A stretch of 64,000 nucleotides of DNA from positions 4,836,001 to 4,900,000 of the forward strand of contig CAMRHE010000018.1 of the NCBI GenBank assembly GCA_947044405.1. Direction: 5' to 3'. This DNA comes from Leptodactylus fallax. Taxonomy: Eukaryota > Chordata > Amphibia > Anura > Leptodactylidae. Positions 61,929-64,000 of the stretch are shown here, one piece after another. The notes below the pieces were generated by a model that was not told where the DNA came from, searched no databases, and saw nothing but the letters and a program-made list of their open reading frames with translations. The number at the start of each line of letters is the position of its first letter. Position 1 is the stretch's first letter. A program made the translations under genes and the position numbers.

Positions 61929-62314
61929 ATGTTTGAAACTCTCATAAAAATGGGATGTGGCTTATTGGAAACTGGACATGGCCTAAATTGCAAAACTGTG
62001 TGCCAGATTTTGGTGCAAAGTTAGACTAGTCAGTCTAAACGTATAACAGATTTATCAGACTTGAAGAAATCTGGCACAGTTTAAGTCTAGTACAAGTTTG
62101 CACTTGTCTAAAACTTAGACTCCATGTACACAACCGTGCATCTGAGTTGGGGCCGAGTTTGAAATGGAAGGATCCCTCAGATGGCACACTTGGATGTGTG
62201 CATGGATCCTTAGATGGTGTTAGTAATACAATGTGTCAGAATACTTTTTGTTTTTATTTTGCTTGGTTGTATTGTCAGCTCCTTTTTGTTACTTCTTTCT
62301 TTCTTATTTTTCAG
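61734..62314 (+). other. End of ARHGAP10 intron 1
   Basis: A run of about 26 T is at 61899-61924. The segment ends in a strong pyrimidine tract and the exon 2 acceptor. Confidence 0.5.
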
Positions 62315-62410
62315 ATCTTTCCACGGCTCAGAGAAAATTTGCCCATTCACTCAGAGATTTCAAGTTTGAATTCATTGGGGATGCAGAGACGGACGATGAG
62401 AGATGTATTG
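62315..62410 (+). CDS. ARHGAP10: ARHGAP10 (GRAF2) coding exon 2
   Basis: The exon follows a long pyrimidine tract ending TTTTTCAG (62307-62314) and precedes the donor GTAGGT at 62411. Joined in phase to exon 1, codon 52 becomes Asn. The exon then gives LSTAQRKFAHSL, DFKFEFIGDAE and TDDERCI, typical of the GRAF-family BAR domain and closest to ARHGAP10. It is 96 nt and leaves phase 1 again. It sits 56,270 bp downstream of exon 1, so nearly the whole window is intron 1. Confidence 0.93.
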
Positions 62411-62504
62411 GTAGGTTGAGCCTGCTTTCTCTTGTTGGCATATGTCTTTGCAGTTGCCATTCTGGTCGATTAAATGGTTGACTTTTCTTAATATTGTGTT
62501 CCAG

Positions 62505-62566
62505 ATGCATCTTTACAGGAATTTTCTAATTTTCTACAAAACCTTGAAGAGCAGAGAGAAATTATG
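62505..62566 (+). CDS. ARHGAP10: ARHGAP10 (GRAF2) coding exon 3
   Basis: The exon follows TTCCAG (62499-62504) and ends at donor GTGAGT (62567). With the last base of exon 2 it reads DASLQEFSNFLQNLEEQREIM, residues 84-104, the expected next piece of the GRAF2 BAR domain. It ends in phase 0. Intron 2, between exons 2 and 3, is only 94 bp. The rest of the gene lies beyond the right edge; intron 3 starts at 62567 and is invaded by a Tc1-like remnant at 62979. Confidence 0.92.
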
Positions 62567-62978
62567 GTGAGTTTCATGGACTTTGTGAGAGATATTAAAA
62601 TAATTCTTGTGTTTTCATACTACCAGTACAACATGGATTATTAATATCTTCTTCCTGTTTTAGTTAGAATCGAAAATAAAAATGTCCTTCAGTCAAACTT
62701 AGAAATCTTTATATTTTCTTTAGCAAGGATGCTATTGTTTAAGAAAGGAAGGAAATTCTCAGCCTGAGGACATGTCAGGTGATGCATTGCTTATGGGTAT
62801 ATACCTTGTTATTGAGGATATCCCATGGTAAGCTGCAGTCACATAATGTAAGAGGTTCTTGTAAATCAACATCTATGTTGAGATAGTCACTCAATGGGTA
62901 TCCACTTATTCATGTTGCTACTTTTTTTTCTTCATAATGATTATTGCTATTCTAATTCTCTAATTCACATCATGTTAC

Positions 62979-64000
62979 AACCCCAATTCCAAAAAAGTTT
63001 GGATGCCATGTGCAGTGAATTGGAAATATCATTTTTTTCCACTTCATTTGAAAAAAAATAACTTATTTAGAAATCGATGGCAGTGACATGTCTCAAAAAA
63101 GTTGGCACAGGGCCATACCTACCATTGTGTAACATGCCCTCTTCTTTTTACACAGTCTGTAAACGTCTAGGAAGTGAGGAGACCAATTTGCAGGAGTTTT
63201 AAGAGAGGAATGCTGTCACATTCTTGTCTGATGTAGAATTCTAGCTACTCAACAGTCCTGGGTCGACTTAGCTGGATTTTTCGTTTCATAACGTGCCAAA
63301 TGTCTTCTGTTGGTGGAAGGTCTAGACTGCAGGCAGGTCAGTTCAGCACCAGGACTCTTCTTCTGTGAAGTTCTGCTGTTGTGATGGATGCAGCATGTGG
63401 TTTAGCATTGTCTCACTGAAATATACAAGGCCATTTCTGAATAAAAACATCTGGATGAGTTCATATGTTGATCTAAAACTTTTATATACTGCTCACCATT
63501 GATAGTTTCTTTCAAGATGTGTAAGCTGCCCATGTCATAGGCACTACCCCATACCATCAGAGATACAGGCTTTCGAGCTGTGCATTTATAACAAGTTCGA
63601 TTGTCCCTCTCCTCTTGAGTCCATAGGACCATGACATCCATGGTTTCCATAAAGAATTTCACCACAGAACAGTTCTCCATTTTGCCTCAGTCCATTTTAA
63701 ATGAGCTTTAACTGAGAGAAAATGACGTTTCTGGATTGTGATGATCTTTACATGATACAGCTTTAACTTGAATTTGTGGATGGCACAGTGAACTGTGGTA
63801 ACAGACAATGATTTCTGGAAGTATTCCTGAGCCCATGCAATAATTTGCACTTTGATTCATGTCTTTAGATTACGAGCATAAAATATTGATCATAGGCTTT
63901 GTCCGTTGTGCACATGGATTTCTTCAGATTCTTCGAATCTTTTGATCTTATTATGTACTTTAGATAGTGGGATATTCAAAGTATTTGTAATTTCTCTTTT
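62979..64000 (-). mobile_element. Decayed Tc1-like element in intron 3, runs off the window
   Basis: After TA (62977-62978) the left end reads CAACCCCAATTCCAAAAAAG, a terminus found on a widespread vertebrate Tc1-like family. Minus-strand transposase remnants follow. The other end is outside the window. Confidence 0.75.
63402..63850 (-). pseudogene. Tc1-like transposase remnant, frameshifted
   Basis: Read from 63850 leftward, the first frame gives the end of the DNA-binding region and HLKWTEAKWRTVLW, the lead-in to the first catalytic motif. A frameshift near 63660-63680 leads to KPVSLMVWGSAYDMGSLHI and INGEQYIKVLDQHM, the family's central block. The D and E motifs of the C-terminal part are not intact here. 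It is clearly older than the other Tc1 copies. Confidence 0.8.

Overview
The window looks like nuclear DNA of a vertebrate, most likely a frog or toad. The only host gene I can support is the 5' end of ARHGAP10 (GRAF2), on the + strand. Exon 1 is at 5891-6044, exon 2 at 62315-62410 and exon 3 at 62505-62566. Splice phases join correctly (1, 1, 0) and give the first 104 residues, the start of the BAR domain. Intron 1 is about 56.3 kb and intron 2 only 94 bp; the gene runs off the right edge. A GC-rich CpG block with a GC box and a perfect CArG box precedes the start codon. The amphibian call rests on the repeat content: TTAA-flanked palindromic MITEs of the T2/Kolobok type, a full-length L1/Tx1-type LINE, Penelope-like elements, a tRNA-derived SINE and many Tc1-like transposons.

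Layout. 1-5340 is intergenic, with a TTCACAC-ended MITE, a palindromic MITE, a decayed Tc1-like element (2027-3676) and a T2-like MITE. 5341-6060 is the promoter, CpG block and exon 1. 6051-13950 is early intron 1 with several MITE families. 13968-20194 is a complete L1/Tx1-type LINE between 15-bp target-site duplications; each of its two ORFs carries one apparent frameshift at an 8-C run. 20210-28613 holds MITEs and a Tc1-like element with 273-bp inverted repeats. 28616-30181 is a nearly intact Tc1-like element. 33064-36042 is a 3-kb palindrome of two 5'-truncated Penelope-like copies joined head to head. 36493-46163 holds a Tc1 fragment, a Tc1 element lacking its DNA-binding half, and a nearly intact Tc1 element (44515-46163). 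46164-61060 is repeat-poor at first, then has hAT and T2 MITEs and tRNA-SINE copies. 61060-61670 is the 3' end of an L2/CR1-like LINE. Exons 2 and 3 follow, and a decayed Tc1-like element lies in intron 3 at the right edge.

The genes do not form a pathway: one host gene carries a very large first intron that has collected mobile elements of different ages. No complete autonomous element without a visible lesion was found, but two Tc1 copies and the LINE are each only one or two changes from open. I found no clear sign of a wholly new system. The most unusual structures are the Penelope palindrome and the paired poly-C frameshifts in an otherwise young LINE.
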